Positions 39,001 through 49,800 of a stretch of 64,000 bases of DNA are shown piece by piece. The stretch is from positions 19,891,063 to 19,955,062 of the forward strand of contig CM040755.1 of assembly GCA_022829145.1 (NCBI GenBank), written 5' to 3'. Each line of letters opens with the position of its first letter. Within the stretch, counting starts at the first letter, position 1. The position numbers and the translations under genes are program-made. Under the pieces are notes generated by a model, which saw nothing but the letters and a program-made list of their open reading frames with translations, did not search any database and was not told the DNA's origin. The stretch is from Albula goreensis (Eukaryota; Chordata; Actinopteri; Albuliformes; Albulidae).

Positions 39001-42000
39001 AAACCAGTAAACACTTCCCCCAGAGTCTCGCTGGGACCGCTTCCACCAGGCGCTGTAAAGCTTGACCTTTTTCATGGCTGCATACACATTAAATAAAGGA
39101 GGATGCTTCCACCCACACAGTCATCTAACTCTGAGCCCCACATACACCAGCATGGCAACACACATGGACCCATTTCAAGGAAACCCAGTCAAAAAACAGG
39201 TAAAAGCACACCTCATTCTCTCCATGGAGACGGCCCAAGATAACTGCGGCCACGTTCCTCTGGGTTATTATTTCTGGGGTTCCCTGCCGAGAGAGGTCCC
39301 TGTGCTCAGGATTGGGCAAGGGGGGTTGTGGGAAAACCCCTACCCAGGGTAAAATGCCTGTTTTTGTTCATGGGGCCCCACCCCACCCCACCCCACCCCA
39401 TCCACAAACCCCTCAAATTTCTCAAGGAATTTTAGGCAAGAACTATGGAGTTACAAATCCCAGGGCAGAAAGGGTAGCTATGGAAACTCCCTCCAAAATA
39501 CCCAGTGTTTGAGGGGGTGGGACTGGTGTCATCTGAGCTTTGGTTTCCACTAAAACTTTACACATCCAGCAGAGGTGGACCCAAGAGGAAGACAGTTATG
39601 CCTGCATAACCTCACAGCAACCTGCAAACTAAAACAAGAATAAATCACTGAAATATGTTTGCCCTAATGCTAACGTTTGACATATTGCCACAAGTAATGA
39701 TGGAGACAGCTACTGTTCCACTAATTAGCAGAATAAGAACTGAACCTCATGACTTGAACAAAAAGAGAATGAACCCCCTAACAACATTTGGTCCCTCAGG
39801 TCTACAGCTTGCAGTGTTCTCTTGTAAACAGCACTCTAAATATTTTTCAAATGTTTCCTTCCCTCATAAAAAACACAAGCATCATTTAGTTAATGATGCA
39901 ACAGTCACTAAAACTCTGAAACTCAATGGTGTTGACTATAAAACCCAGACTGTAAAAATAAATAAATAAATAAATAATAATACTAAACTTTGTTTGGGTT
40001 ATTTTGATATTTTTGGGAAAGGGATTCTGTATGGAAGGTCATCCCAGGACAGCTGGAGGGTGAGAGCGCCAGTGCTGCAAATTTAAAGATAATGAAAGCA
40101 AGTCACCCTTCTGTTTTCTTTAATCAATTAGCACAAGACCTCTGACATGAAACAAAATCTTGTAAACACATCCTGCCTTTGGTCTCTTTTTCTTCCAGTG
40201 ATTTGGCAAGTGTGAAACTAAACCATTCAGAGAGCACTTGCCGCTGTTTTAGATTTGTGTGCATTAAGAAAAGTGAGAGCTGGAGGAACACACAAATGTT
40301 ACTGCAATGTGGGTGGGTGCAGGGGTCATTAAAAACGCACTTTATTGGGAAGCCCCCTTCAGTCGCCCCTCCCCCTTCCTTCCAGGACTTGCACACAGTC
40401 CAAATCATCATATTGCCTGGTGTGAAGAATTTGTTTGGTTTTTCACTAGTTAATTTCAGACCATCAAGATACATGTCATTGTTTCCCAAATGAACTACAA
40501 TACTCAGCATGCAAATATGCCCCAGATTTATTATGAGCCAATAATAAATCAGATAACAGCCAAAACCCCAAAAACATGAACTCAAATCTCATGAACTGCT
40601 CAGGCATGTATAGACCTGTATTTGATCCCAACATCCCACACCAGTGTTCATTTTCATGGTTTCCTACACAAGCCCTTTTCACAGTTTTAAATGATCATCT
40701 CATTGCATAATTATAATTTTTTATTTAGTTACAATCTTTATTGCCTTTTGGTGGATGTGCATTTTAAGTTTTTATTCAAATGTAATGACAAAATAACAGG
40801 ACTGATGGTGTGGAGACAGTTACACCAGTTCCTAGGCTCCTACACCTAATCCAGCTCCAAGACAGTCCAACCAGCAAACACCTCTGACTAAATAGCCATC
40901 CACAGTCCACCTGCACAACCTGCATTTGAGATGCCCTATTCCAACTCAGTGTATGAGAACTTAACTGCTGGCCTGCACAGTTAAAAAAGCAGTGGCTGAG
41001 ATCACGTTAGTGAGGAGAGGGTATGCTTGTCTGATCTCTCCCTAATTAAGGACGGTTATAGCAATTATTAGAAAAACACAAACACGTCTGCATTTTTTAA
41101 GTGCTTATTTTCCAAACTTCAAAAGCGTCTTTAGTAGCAGTACTTACAGTACTGTATCCTTGTCCGCACTGCTCCCACTGGTACATTGTAGATATTTTCC
41201 AGGTAGTTCCTCACGTCACATTTCGTCATTCTGTGCAAAAAGGACGAGAGGCACACAGCAATAATAACAAATTAAAAATATGCCTGCAAGCAAAATTTTC
41301 AAAAATCAAAGTGGCAGACGAGTGCGTAACGATATGAATAAAATTGTACATCAGGGAAGTCCAAAAACCCAAAATATCTAGAATACCTAGAATACAAATC
41401 GGAGGAAATGTCATGTCTAAGCCACTTCCATCAAAATCCACATGCAAAAACAGTGTTTTCTTAATTATAGTGCCCCCTCGTGATGAAACGGCATCATTTT
41501 TTTTCCAGTAGCTCAAGAAGTGGTCCCGATGACAACCCTAAACTTTGGTGAATGCGTTGATGAGATATGTCATTACTTCCTGTTTGGCGTCTTCGCCACC
41601 ACATTCAAAAGACAATATCTAGTGAACGGTTTTAAATATCCAAAAAAAAAAAAAAAAGACATTTGTGAGAAATGGTGTGAAGGTGATCTGTGCCAAGATT
41701 CATGAAGATTGGCTCAACACTGAGGGAGGAGATACATAAAAACTGTTTTTGATAAAACTCAAAACGGTGGAAAATTTGTCATCACGGACAATGACGTCAA
41801 AGGTGTCACTGGACTCCGCTCGGCTAAAGGAATCCATAGACAATTTGGTCAAGGGGGTTATGCAGTTATGCAGACAAAAGTAAGTTCAAATTTGGCCTGA
41901 TGGTGGTGCTATGGCAAAGGTAGGGGGAATATGAAATTTGGCTCAGCTGATATCCAAAGCCTCCCAAATCAGTATGCCAAACTTCATAAAAAACAATCGT

Positions 42001-45000
42001 ATAATAATAAAAAGAAGAACAAGAACAAGAAAACTAACAGAAACAATGGGTGCCTGTGCACCTACAGTGCTTGGCCCCAAATTACAAATGAAAGAGCTGC
42101 CAAAAAGCTACAGCGAGGTCCCATTTTTTTTGGCTTCTTTAAACTATGCAACTGTGATATCACAATGCCACTAAAGGAGTGCACATCTCCAACACAGTAG
42201 TGACCATTTCCAAACTACAACTCATACAGTGAATAAGTGGATCAGCAGCAGTAATTGTAGGCAAACACATCTTCCACCGAAAGTAACTAGTAACCTTCAG
42301 GCACTCGGTAAGGACGTGGGGGTGCTGATCCATAACATAACATCTTCATGACATAAAGGTTCACAAAATCCTCAAAAGTCAATGAATCCAAATGTTGTGA
42401 ATTTTCATACAACCAATTTGTCACATACAGCTTTTCAGGAAAAAAAAACACTACTTGATGGTAGAATTTTTCGCAAACAAAAAATTGGCCCAGAGTGACC
42501 ATAGTTTCTTTGTTTATCCAAGTCACCTGCTGACCACTTGCACTTCAGGTGACAGAACTCCACTCCAAACACCATACAAATTAACACACCCTGTGTAACC
42601 CTCTGAAATTCTGGCAAATACAAGCTTGTTCTCCAAAGGAAACACTACCGAAACTTTCCAACTAGGAGGAAAAAGAAAATGAACTGCGAGGGAGAAATGT
42701 ATTGGAAACAACTACGGGGAACCTTAAAAGGGAAAATGCTCTGGATTCACTTAAATTTCGGGCAACAAAATTCATCAAATGCCAAAAAAAAAAACAAGAA
42801 AAAAGTGTCTTCCTAGAAACTAAACAGACATGGCTGTGAGCTCCATGTCAACCGCACGGCGGCTGCAAGGCCCAGGGCTGTGATGGAGCGAAGCGGGCCT
42901 TGGACAGCGCATACGTCTGCATTTTTGTGAAGTGAGGGAGAGAAAAGAGCAAAGAGTGATTCCTAGAAAGCGCAAATTCAACAGGAAGCAAGCAGGATGG
43001 ACCATGGAGCAAAATGCCTTCCATGTTACTGGAGTGGAAAACCTGAATACGGAGACAGACCAGAGCAATTTCTGCCTCCTCTAGTTTCCCCGTCTTCAGT
43101 TTCTACCAAGAACAGTACTTCTGTTTGGGCTGGTCTAATTATCCTTTGTGACCTTATCCCTGAATAACCTCATTGCACCCCCTCGCACCCCTCTCACCCC
43201 CCCCATGTAGACCATGCACTATGATGGTTTATTTCTGTAACACCTGGTAGCAGGAAATGAGGGGGTGAACAAAACAGTACTCCAATCTATCAAAACACTA
43301 ACTGTCTGGGTGCCTGCAAATCACTGCCTGATTTCAATTCATAAATGGATAAATCCAAAATAAAAAGTGAAAATGGACGCTTTCTTTGAGCAGGCTGGCA
43401 ACTGTCATTCAGAAATGCAAAGGATTAAGCTGGAAAGAATGCAAGCCTGTGTGCACTGCAACTTGCCTGTGTCCATTCAAGGAAACGTGTATGATGCACC
43501 AGCCAGCGGGGATCACTGCTTCCTGTTGACACGCCCTCGCATTATTCTAACTACAGCAAGAGCGGGCCCATGCTGCACTGCAACACAGTTGCCGCTGATC
43601 TTTCTTGCGCACGCACGCACGCACACACCAGCACTCTCTCACCCTCTGATTCTCAGCGGGTATGGTTAGGGTGGCAGGGCAAACAACCAGTAAAATGGGT
43701 CTGTGCCCACAGTGTTCCTACACAGACTGCAACTAACACAGTGTTACATGTACGGTAGAGATCAGCCCCAGTGGACAACAATAAGCTTCAGGGGCCTCAG
43801 GCATGATGTGTGCCAGTCAGATCTTCAACCATGCTTACCTTCTAAAGAGGCTCAGGTTTTTAGCATTAAATCCGTGCTTTCATGTGACCTGCTCTGGTGT
43901 TGATATAATTGTAATCCTGACTGTCCCCACTCTGCACACCCACACTTCACAGACGGGCACACATCTCACTCATACACACAGGCACACACACATACACACA
44001 CTCATGAATGCATACATACACACATATACATTAAAACATACTAATGCAAAGACACAGCCACAAGTAAGTAGGGATGCACCAATGTATCAGCTGTACATTG
44101 GTATCTGCCAATATTCACCTTGTTGACTGCCATCGGCCATCGGAAAATAAGATGACATTCACCGATGGCCGTGGCTGATGATTGTCTGTTGCGTCGCATC
44201 AATTTTGCACTGGCTAAATGTGAAAGAAGGTTATATTAAAGGTTTTTTCATAAATTTGTATGATTGAATTTGTGCTCGTTCAAACAGTGTGATGAAGGGC
44301 TGAAAGTTATTTTTTAAAATGAAGATTTCTTTGTTTCCCTGGCACAAAAGGGGAACAAAAACAACAATAACATTGCTATTTTAAACATCGATATTGTTAT
44401 CGGCCCAGAATTTCACAATCGGAGCATCCCTACTGGTAATTATGTAAGTATACACAAATTTGCACGCACACATAAAAAGCTTGTACACAAAGCAAATACA
44501 AGTAGTGATGGCAGTCCACAGAATTAGACAGGCTTGAAAGGGTAAATGTTCTCACTTTCTTTTCTGACGCACTCAAAACATTTCTTTCTAGCAGAGCGTT
44601 TTATCTTTTCATGTCCTGTAAGTCTAAAACTTCCCTTACCTGGATATACAACAAAAATCCAGCACAAGAGGACAAAAGAAAATAGGACTAATTGAAAGCC
44701 ATCAGTGAACGTCTTTCCTTTCCCCAGCCAGTACAGGCACAGTGAACACAGTGGCAAGAACATCTGTGTGGAGGAGGTCTGGAGATCCCTCACTATGGAA
44801 ACAGCTGTGTTATACAGCCACAATTAAATACACTGCATGACAAGCGTGAAGACACAGGGGAGCAGGAAACACAATGATCTCTGGAAAAGGGCTTTACTTC
44901 ACTGGGGTCAGATCCACTTCACTACGATCTTCCCTTTTATGTGGATTCAAGAAGCCAAGGCCAGATGAACTGGCTGCCGCTGGGACCTGAAAACTGTGAC

Positions 45001-48000
45001 ATTTTTTATGAATGCTTCGATGTTAAAAGTACACAGAGTCCTTCCCTAGACTGCACTAACACATTAAAGTAAAGCACATTTCAACTGCTGGCCAGCTGAA
45101 GGAATTCCAGTGCATAAGGTGCATGTAATTAACTGGATTCACTAACACAAGCAAGGGCCAAGATGGAAATCCATACTGACCAAGTGACGCGTCATGGGTA
45201 AAATTTTATTCAAGCTACTTTTCAAGAACCAAGAGCAACATATCAAGTATCTCAGGCTTAATCGTAGTAAACAATTGCCATAAAGCAAAGTGCTTAAGCA
45301 CAAAGAAGGGACTGAAACAGGAGAATCCACTACAGATGAACACATGCTTTTCACGCATGGACGCTGATGACAGAGGGAGAATTATGGTTAGCACCATTTG
45401 AGAGGCATTTAATAAAGCTTGTGGTGAAAAAAGACAGTGAAGCTCAAATAATGACTTTTCTGACGTGTGCCCTCAGGGGAGGCACTGGAAACCGAGCCAA
45501 CTTCTGCTCTCTTCCCACGTGAAAAAATGATTTAAAGCTCCGTTAACAGCTCAGCCATTCTCCATTCCATTTTCCACTCTTTTTTAAACTTCTCATCATC
45601 ATTAACAGTTTCAGCCGTAGTGTTTTTTTCCTTTATACAGGTGAGAAGTCAGCAGAACTGAGCGAAGAGTAGGGAAAGGTAAAAATGCTCTATGAGGTCT
45701 CAGGACCACTGCTGTATCAATCATGAACTCCCCCAACTACAGCCATCAAAGCCACCAGAAAAAGCACACTTACATAACCAGGCCAGGCGTCTGGCAAGAA
45801 CAGCAGGATGAATGAGAGCAAGAAGGGAGAAAAACACTTGAATGGGAGGATTGTGAAATCAGCCCCACACAGACTGGCAAACACAGGTGAACAGTACTCT
45901 TGTTTTTCAAGATAATTTAACTCATTAAAGTGCCACTGAGCCTCACATCAAAGGTTTCAATTTTGAGAAATCCATTCAATTACTTTTCTTGACAGCACAT
46001 TGGCAATAACTAATTCCAAGGGTTTTTTTGTCCTCCCTGCTGTCTTTTATTATACAGTAAAGATTGACACTTTTATCTTTTATGACATGAAAAAACACAG
46101 ACATTCATAACTTTTGTTCAAATATTTTTCAGAAAAATATGGGAAACATATCTGAACAGAAGTCAATTTCTGGGGTTTGCCTGCCACCCTATGGTCAAGA
46201 AGCAAGCTTGCAGGACCCTGTTTTACAAATTGGGAAAGCTTCAGCAAATTCCAGAACTTCCAGCAAAGGTTCAATGATGTTTCTGGGTTTGGGAGCGCAA
46301 TGGAAGGTGAAACCACTTTCATGAAAACACTTTCAAATCCATTCATTCATTGTATTGACATACAGGGCCATCAAGAACCACCAATGTTTGCCTCATGGGG
46401 TGCATATAGTCATATAAAATAACGTTGTATTCTCTGGTGGTAACTCTACCTTTCAGAGAAATAATCAGACCTGATGAGAACACGAGCTGGCTTGCCATAC
46501 CATAACAGATCCACCACCATTCAACAGTTTATAAAAGGCCACTGTTCCTCTTTCCTGATGCAGTTTTTCCTTGCATGGAAAATGCCATTATCGACAGTGT
46601 TCCCCTTGACCCATGAATGATTTTTGCCATTGTTGAGACTGGTGCATCTGCACTCAGGGCAAGCAACTTTTTGGCCTCTTAAAATGTATTAGATATGTCA
46701 TTTTACCTTTAAGAATGTTTCCATACTGCAGTACTCCTTTCCAATTCCCTTTCATGGCAGAAGCATAATGTGACTGATGGCATTGACAAGAACTTGCGAT
46801 TTTGTTTCTTCAAAATAGAAAATTCTTTTTCCTTTTTGACCCTTCAGTCGTTCTCATTATTGTCTACAGCTTGAATTTTCTGTCATGAATTCGCAATGTC
46901 AAAGACGTTAAGCTGAAATGCATCAACTATCAGCAGATCCATAGATTTAATCAAACTGTGGGTATGAACAATTTACCCAATATTTCAGCTTAGATGGCTT
47001 TTGTTCATTGGTGAGAACAAAATTTCCTTGCAAGTGTCTATGCCTGGTCCTGTATGTGTACATATGCAGGTGAACCCTCCCACATCACGGGGGTTAGGGG
47101 CTCAGCTCCCACGCAATGTGGAAAAACGGATAAAATTTTTCCTCCCCCCCTAGGCGAGCAAAGTGAACATGCAAGTGTAGCAATGCGAAGCTAGGGAGGT
47201 TCGCAGGGGAACTGTGAGCATTTTAAATCATACTGGAGTTCTGCACTGTCTAGCACTCAAACGGTTAGTCAGTTTCAAGGGAAAATTATATTTTAAAAGA
47301 GAGTTATTGCATTACTTAATTGTTTGTTGCTGAACCATGAAAAATCTGCAATGTGGAAAGGTCACCTGCACATATTTTGTACAACGGTTTCCACCCTAAA
47401 ATTCATATATATTTATAATATATGTAAGGTATACAAAATAATATTAGAAATATAATTTTCTGATTGATTGTTGAGAATGTATGATACTGTTCAAAGCACA
47501 TGTCAAAAATAATGAAAAGTTTACAAATATTAAAAAAAAACATATTTTACAGAGCAGTAAACAGTTAAAAAAAAAAAAAAACATAGATCAAATCAACATT
47601 TGGCGTGAGCACCCTTTGCCTTTAAAACTGCATCAATTCTACCTGGTAAACTGTTGTAAAATGGGCTGGAAGCCTCGTAGGTTGCCCAAAACATCTTGGG
47701 AGATCATGCCACTGTCTTTCCTATGCTGGCTGTCTCACTTTCTTCTGTCTCTCCAAGTAATCCCAGACAGCTTTGATGATGCTGAAATTAGGCTCTGTGG
47801 AGGCCATACCATTTGTCACAGAACTCCGTGTTCTTCTTTTCACTAAAGATAGTTCTTATGACCTTGGCCATGTTATTGGGGCTATTGTTCAGCTTCAGCA
47901 AGAACTTGGGACAGATGAGACTCCTCCCTGATGGATGATCTACTTGTACCTTCTCAGCAATGAGGATTCTATTCAATCTGACCAGATCACCTACTCCAAT

Positions 48001-49694
48001 GCAGAAATTCTAACCCTAAACCTGCAAAGAAACTCTGCCCTGTTTTATGGTTGGCTGAAGACACAAATCCATGGTGCGCTCTTCAGCTCTACCACAGACA
48101 GACCGGTTTAAGCCAAAAATGTCATATTTTGACTTGTATTTGCTGCCATTCTTCAGCATCTCTGTCCTTGTGATAATTTACATCATGTTCTGACCCACAT
48201 TAACATTGGCCTTGTTTCCACCTGAGAGGACTAGCTTTTTGGCAGCAACTCTTCCAAGAAGACAGCTTCCAACAAGACATCTCTGAACTGTGGAGTGGTC
48301 TACTTGGGTTCCAATAGAGTCTGTGAGCTGAATGCAGATAGTAGTGCAGGACCCCTTCCCATTTCAAAAGGACCATCAGTCTGATGTATCTCATCTGTGG
48401 CACAATTTACATTTGCTGTGTGGCTTATTTTAATTCCACTATTTAATGCTATGTTTTCTGCTAACTTCAATTCAAACCATTTCCATTTGACATTAGCAAT
48501 ACTAAAGCCTCAATGACGCTGATCAAACCACTGTCCACACTCCTCACTAGAGATTAGAAGCAGGGATTTGTTTTGTTTTGATCTGGGGAAAAAAACCGTA
48601 TAGTAACATTCCTCTTCCAGCGTTTCCCACACAGAGATTAACGGAATAAAGTTTATCACAAGACAGTGTATAACAGTATAACATCACATTAGGAATATTG
48701 AAAACCAATAATGCGGTTGTCAGTCATGAGTAGCATGCAACTTAAAAGTACCGGCGCAGTTAACGGTACTGTGATGATCTTGCGTGAAGAGCTGCAGCGG
48801 TCAGTACCAAGTAAGAATGCTCTGGCAGCACTCTGTGGTCTAGGAGAACCTAAACAGAGACTCACACTCCCTGTACTTACTCCATGGGGATCCGAAACTG
48901 CACGGTATCAGGAGGCAGCTCTTTGCCTGGTCTCACTAGTGTCAGGAAAAAGTTGGGGCGGAATACCCTCAGCTGTGGGTTCCCCATCTGAAAGAGAGGA
49001 TATCTAAAACAGAATAAAGAGACTCATCAATACAAAATGCATTACTGCGGTAATGAATCTCTTCTACGAAACTTACTCAAAGGAAAATTGAACGACAATG
49101 AAAGCAGTTCATGCTATATAAAGTCTTGTCTGTTTGTCATTTTTACTGACAAAAACCATGACCTAAAAGAACGTTAACAGAACAACATGAGAAAAAATAC
49201 AAGACAAAGTTACTCGACGCATACATCTTGACCGTTTCAGATATTATTAAATCTAGATTATCTGAAAAATGGTGCTACAGTCCTACCAAGACCAGGGGAG
49301 GAGCAAATAAGCAACAAGGGCAGCGCGTAACAAAGACTTAACTGAGCAAATGAATGTGATGTGTAGTTAGCCAACTGGAAAGGTAGCCACTAGCCAATGT
49401 AAGGTAATGTTAGGCGACTGTTCCACTGTTGTTGGCGTACCACTATAACCAATAAATCAGGAAACGCACTGAAAGAAATACGTTAGTTACCTATAGAAAA
49501 TAAATATCTTAGCTCGGAGGAGAAAGTTGTATTTACATGACAATCGTATTGCGAATGTATGTACTCAAGTTCACCTTGCTGCGACTGACTTTACTTAACA
49601 TTATCTGCCATTAACTAGTCAGCTTTATACACAGCGGAATTCTTTACGCAGTTATAAACAACGTATCTTTCACTTACAAGGCTCTCCTTGCCAT
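26888..49694 (-). CDS. mrpl23: mrpl23, mitochondrial ribosomal protein L23 (uL23m), whole coding span, five exons
   Basis: The protein is a component of the mitoribosome large subunit (39S) in the matrix; the L23 family sits by the polypeptide exit tunnel. Joining 49694-49678, 49003-48881, 41230-41148, 38448-38375 and 27052-26888 gives 17+123+83+74+165 = 462 nt, i.e. 153 residues plus stop. All four introns are GT-AG and all phases agree. Recognisable family segments are [12 protein letters not shown] (residues 14-25), [12 protein letters not shown] (38-49), [11 protein letters not shown] (55-65), [11 protein letters not shown] (89-99), TFEFPDIFP near residue 105, and the conserved terminus WFGL. 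The length equals human MRPL23 as I recall it, and no indel is needed through residue 99. The start is the first ATG, at 49694; exon 1 is very short, as expected for this family. Introns are unusually long and rich in transposons. Residue 75, made at the exon 3/4 junction, reads Cys where I recall Gly in human. Confidence 0.96.
28756..28786. repeat. TA microsatellite followed by T-run
   Basis: About seven TA units, then 16 T. Confidence 0.95.
29240..29780 (-). mobile_element. Possible hAT-like DNA transposon fragment
   Basis: GC-richer, CpG-bearing sequence ends with GGTCAACTACTAGGGGTGAG near 29,765-29,785; TAGGGGTG is the usual start of hAT terminal repeats. No partner inverted repeat or 8-bp duplication could be fixed, and no transposase motif is readable. 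Confidence 0.3.
31385..31480. other. GC-rich patch inside mrpl23 intron 4
   Basis: About 70% G+C by eye in an otherwise AT-rich intron, with GGGGGGAGCCCCC and GGCCCTCCGGCCC. No splice-flanked reading frame of known type is visible. Confidence 0.4.
32681..32709. repeat. C-rich homopolymer tract then CA repeat
   Basis: Runs of eight and twelve C parted by one A, followed by ACACACACA. Confidence 0.95.
34490..35560 (-). mobile_element. Tc1/mariner transposon relic in mrpl23 intron 4
   Basis: The minus strand reads [20 protein letters not shown] around 35,100-35,180, matching the 'W.DES.F.L...G' catalytic block of Tc1 transposases. The plus strand holds phrases typical of this family in reverse, such as CCATACCATAACATGTCC and AAGGTTCAGTGGTGTTTAG. 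It is heavily decayed. A second, related copy lies at 46.15-46.93 kb. Confidence 0.6.
36305..36319. repeat. G homopolymer
   Basis: Fifteen G in a row; prone to length error. Confidence 0.95.
36564..36584. repeat. A homopolymer
   Basis: About 21 A in a row. Confidence 0.95.
36817..36874. repeat. Compound microsatellite (GT, GC-GT, GGGT, GGGA)
   Basis: GTGTGC, GCGT, GGGT and GGGA units follow one another without a gap. Confidence 0.9.
38375..38448 (-). CDS. mrpl23: mrpl23 coding exon 4 (residues 75-99)
   Basis: The acceptor GTCCCTCAG ends at 38449 and the donor GTAAGAGC starts at 38374. The exon completes codon 75 (TGC, Cys) and reads [19 protein letters not shown] then AYVQL, ending in phase 0. 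The basic stretch [12 protein letters not shown] is the rRNA-contacting part expected of uL23m. An overlapping plus-strand open frame at 38108-38452 is a shadow. Confidence 0.95.
39376..39400. repeat. CCCCA pentanucleotide repeat
   Basis: About five units; G-rich on the minus (transcribed-sense) strand. Confidence 0.9.
39955..39979. repeat. AAAT tetranucleotide repeat
   Basis: About five AAAT units. Confidence 0.9.
41148..41230 (-). CDS. mrpl23: mrpl23 coding exon 3 (residues 47-75)
   Basis: The acceptor TTTTGCACAG ends at 41231 and the donor GTAAGTACTG starts at 41147. The first base completes Glu47; the exon then reads [19 protein letters not shown] and on to RTRIQY plus one base of codon 75. 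It encodes the helix and loop typical of L23. Flanking introns are 7.65 kb upstream and 2.7 kb downstream. Confidence 0.95.
41440..42090 (+). repeat. Fish-type interspersed repeat (unnamed family)
   Basis: Phrases such as TACTTCCTGTTTGGCGTC, GTGGTGCTATGGC, an AAGAAGAACAAGAACAAG tract and CAGAAACAATGGGTGCCT occur in this order. They match a common fish interspersed repeat that I recall ending '...AACAGAAACAATAGGTGCCT'. It has no coding capacity. It lies just 5' (in mrpl23 sense) of exon 3. Confidence 0.45.
43608..43628. repeat. GCAC microsatellite
   Basis: GCAC units grading into CA. Confidence 0.9.
43970..44031. repeat. CA-rich microsatellite
   Basis: Interrupted CA/CATA units directly before the hAT-like MITE. 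Confidence 0.85.
44069..44432. mobile_element. hAT-like MITE, 364 bp
   Basis: The left end TAGGGATGCACCAATG mirrors the right end, which reads TAGGGATGCTCCGATTG on the minus strand. This is the usual hAT terminal form. Eight-base flanks CAAGTAAG (44061-44068) and CTGGTAAT (44433-44440) agree at five of eight positions, as for an old target duplication. The inside has GCCATCGGCCATCGG and TATTGTTATCGGCC subterminal repeats and no open frame, so it is non-autonomous. Confidence 0.8.
46150..46930 (-). mobile_element. Tc1/mariner transposon relic in mrpl23 intron 2
   Basis: Shares with the 34.5-35.6 kb relic the phrases AAGGTTCAATGATGTTT and CCATACCATAACAGATCC and TTGTTGAGACTGG, in the same order. 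These belong, in reverse, to a fish Tc1 transposase. It is too decayed for a readable frame. Confidence 0.55.
47067..47368. mobile_element. Terminal-inverted-repeat MITE, about 300 bp (Tigger/pogo-like)
   Basis: The left end CAGGTGAACCCTCCCACAT mirrors the right end, CAGGTGACCTTTCCACATT on the minus strand. Ends beginning CAG are usual for pogo/Tigger elements. A 'ATGTGGAAAAACGGA' block near the left end echoes the right end. No transposase frame is present. Confidence 0.6.
47500..48520 (-). mobile_element. Tc1/mariner transposon relic, second family
   Basis: The minus strand reads [19 protein letters not shown]...[31 protein letters not shown] and later [34 protein letters not shown] (compare GPKFILQQDNDPKH), [14 protein letters not shown]. 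This is a known, very common fish Tc1 transposase with DNA-binding and DDE parts in order. The QxDND motif is lost, and frames and stops are broken. It ends about 360 bases before mrpl23 exon 2 (in transcript order, within intron 2). Confidence 0.8.
48881..49003 (-). CDS. mrpl23: mrpl23 coding exon 2 (residues 6-47)
   Basis: The acceptor TTCTGTTTTAG precedes 49003 and the donor GTAAGTAC follows 48881. The exon encodes [14 protein letters not shown] and then the segment ending VQFRIPM plus two bases of a Glu codon. This is the first beta-strand region of the L23 fold and the best conserved part of the gene. The opposite strand carries a 98-codon open frame here, which is only a shadow. Confidence 0.96.
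49004..49677 (-). other. mrpl23: mrpl23 intron 1 (674 bp)
   Basis: GT-AG intron between the tiny first exon and exon 2. It is AT-rich unique-looking sequence; no repeat or other feature was recognised. Confidence 0.85.
49678..49694 (-). CDS. mrpl23: mrpl23 coding exon 1 (residues 1-5 and two bases of codon 6)
   Basis: On the minus strand ATGGCAAGGAGAGCCTT is followed at once by the strong donor GTAAGTG (49677 downward). It encodes M-A-R-R-A plus the first two bases of a Leu codon, completed by the first base of exon 2. The bases before the ATG on the minus strand end in GTAAGCG, and no other ATG joins in frame to exon 2. The exon is far too short for ordinary ORF finding; it is supported by phase, donor quality and similarity to the MAR- start of the family. 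Confidence 0.88.
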
Positions 49695-49800
49695 CGCTTA
49701 CAGTGTTTCCACGTTTAAATTTGATTTTAATTCAATACCCAGCTTTTGAACTGTATTTACATGTGCTAATGTTCTAGTTCCTGTAAAGATCATATGAAGG

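Larger units (their letters stand above)
38449..41147 (-). other. mrpl23: mrpl23 intron 3 (2.7 kb)
   Basis: GT-AG intron. Apart from a CCCCA pentanucleotide run (39,376-39,400) and an AAAT run (39,955-39,979) nothing stands out. Open frames of up to 153 codons at 40,124-40,585 and 39,655-39,969 resemble no family I know and lack splice context; they are taken as chance. Confidence 0.85.
41231..48880 (-). other. mrpl23: mrpl23 intron 2 (7.65 kb)
   Basis: GT-AG intron. It holds, left to right, a teleost-type interspersed repeat (about 41.44-42.09 kb), CA-rich microsatellites, a hAT-like MITE (44,069-44,432), a Tc1-type relic (about 46.15-46.93 kb), a terminal-inverted-repeat MITE (47,067-47,368) and a second Tc1 element (about 47.5-48.5 kb). 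The remainder (42.1-43.6 and 44.45-46.1 kb) shows nothing recognisable. Confidence 0.85.

Noticed and set aside
40124..40585. 153-codon open frame on the minus strand, the longest in the window
   Set aside because: It lies inside mrpl23 intron 3, resembles no family, and the composition is as expected for random sequence.
48711..49007. 98-codon plus-strand open frame
   Set aside because: Shadow of mrpl23 exon 2 on the other strand.
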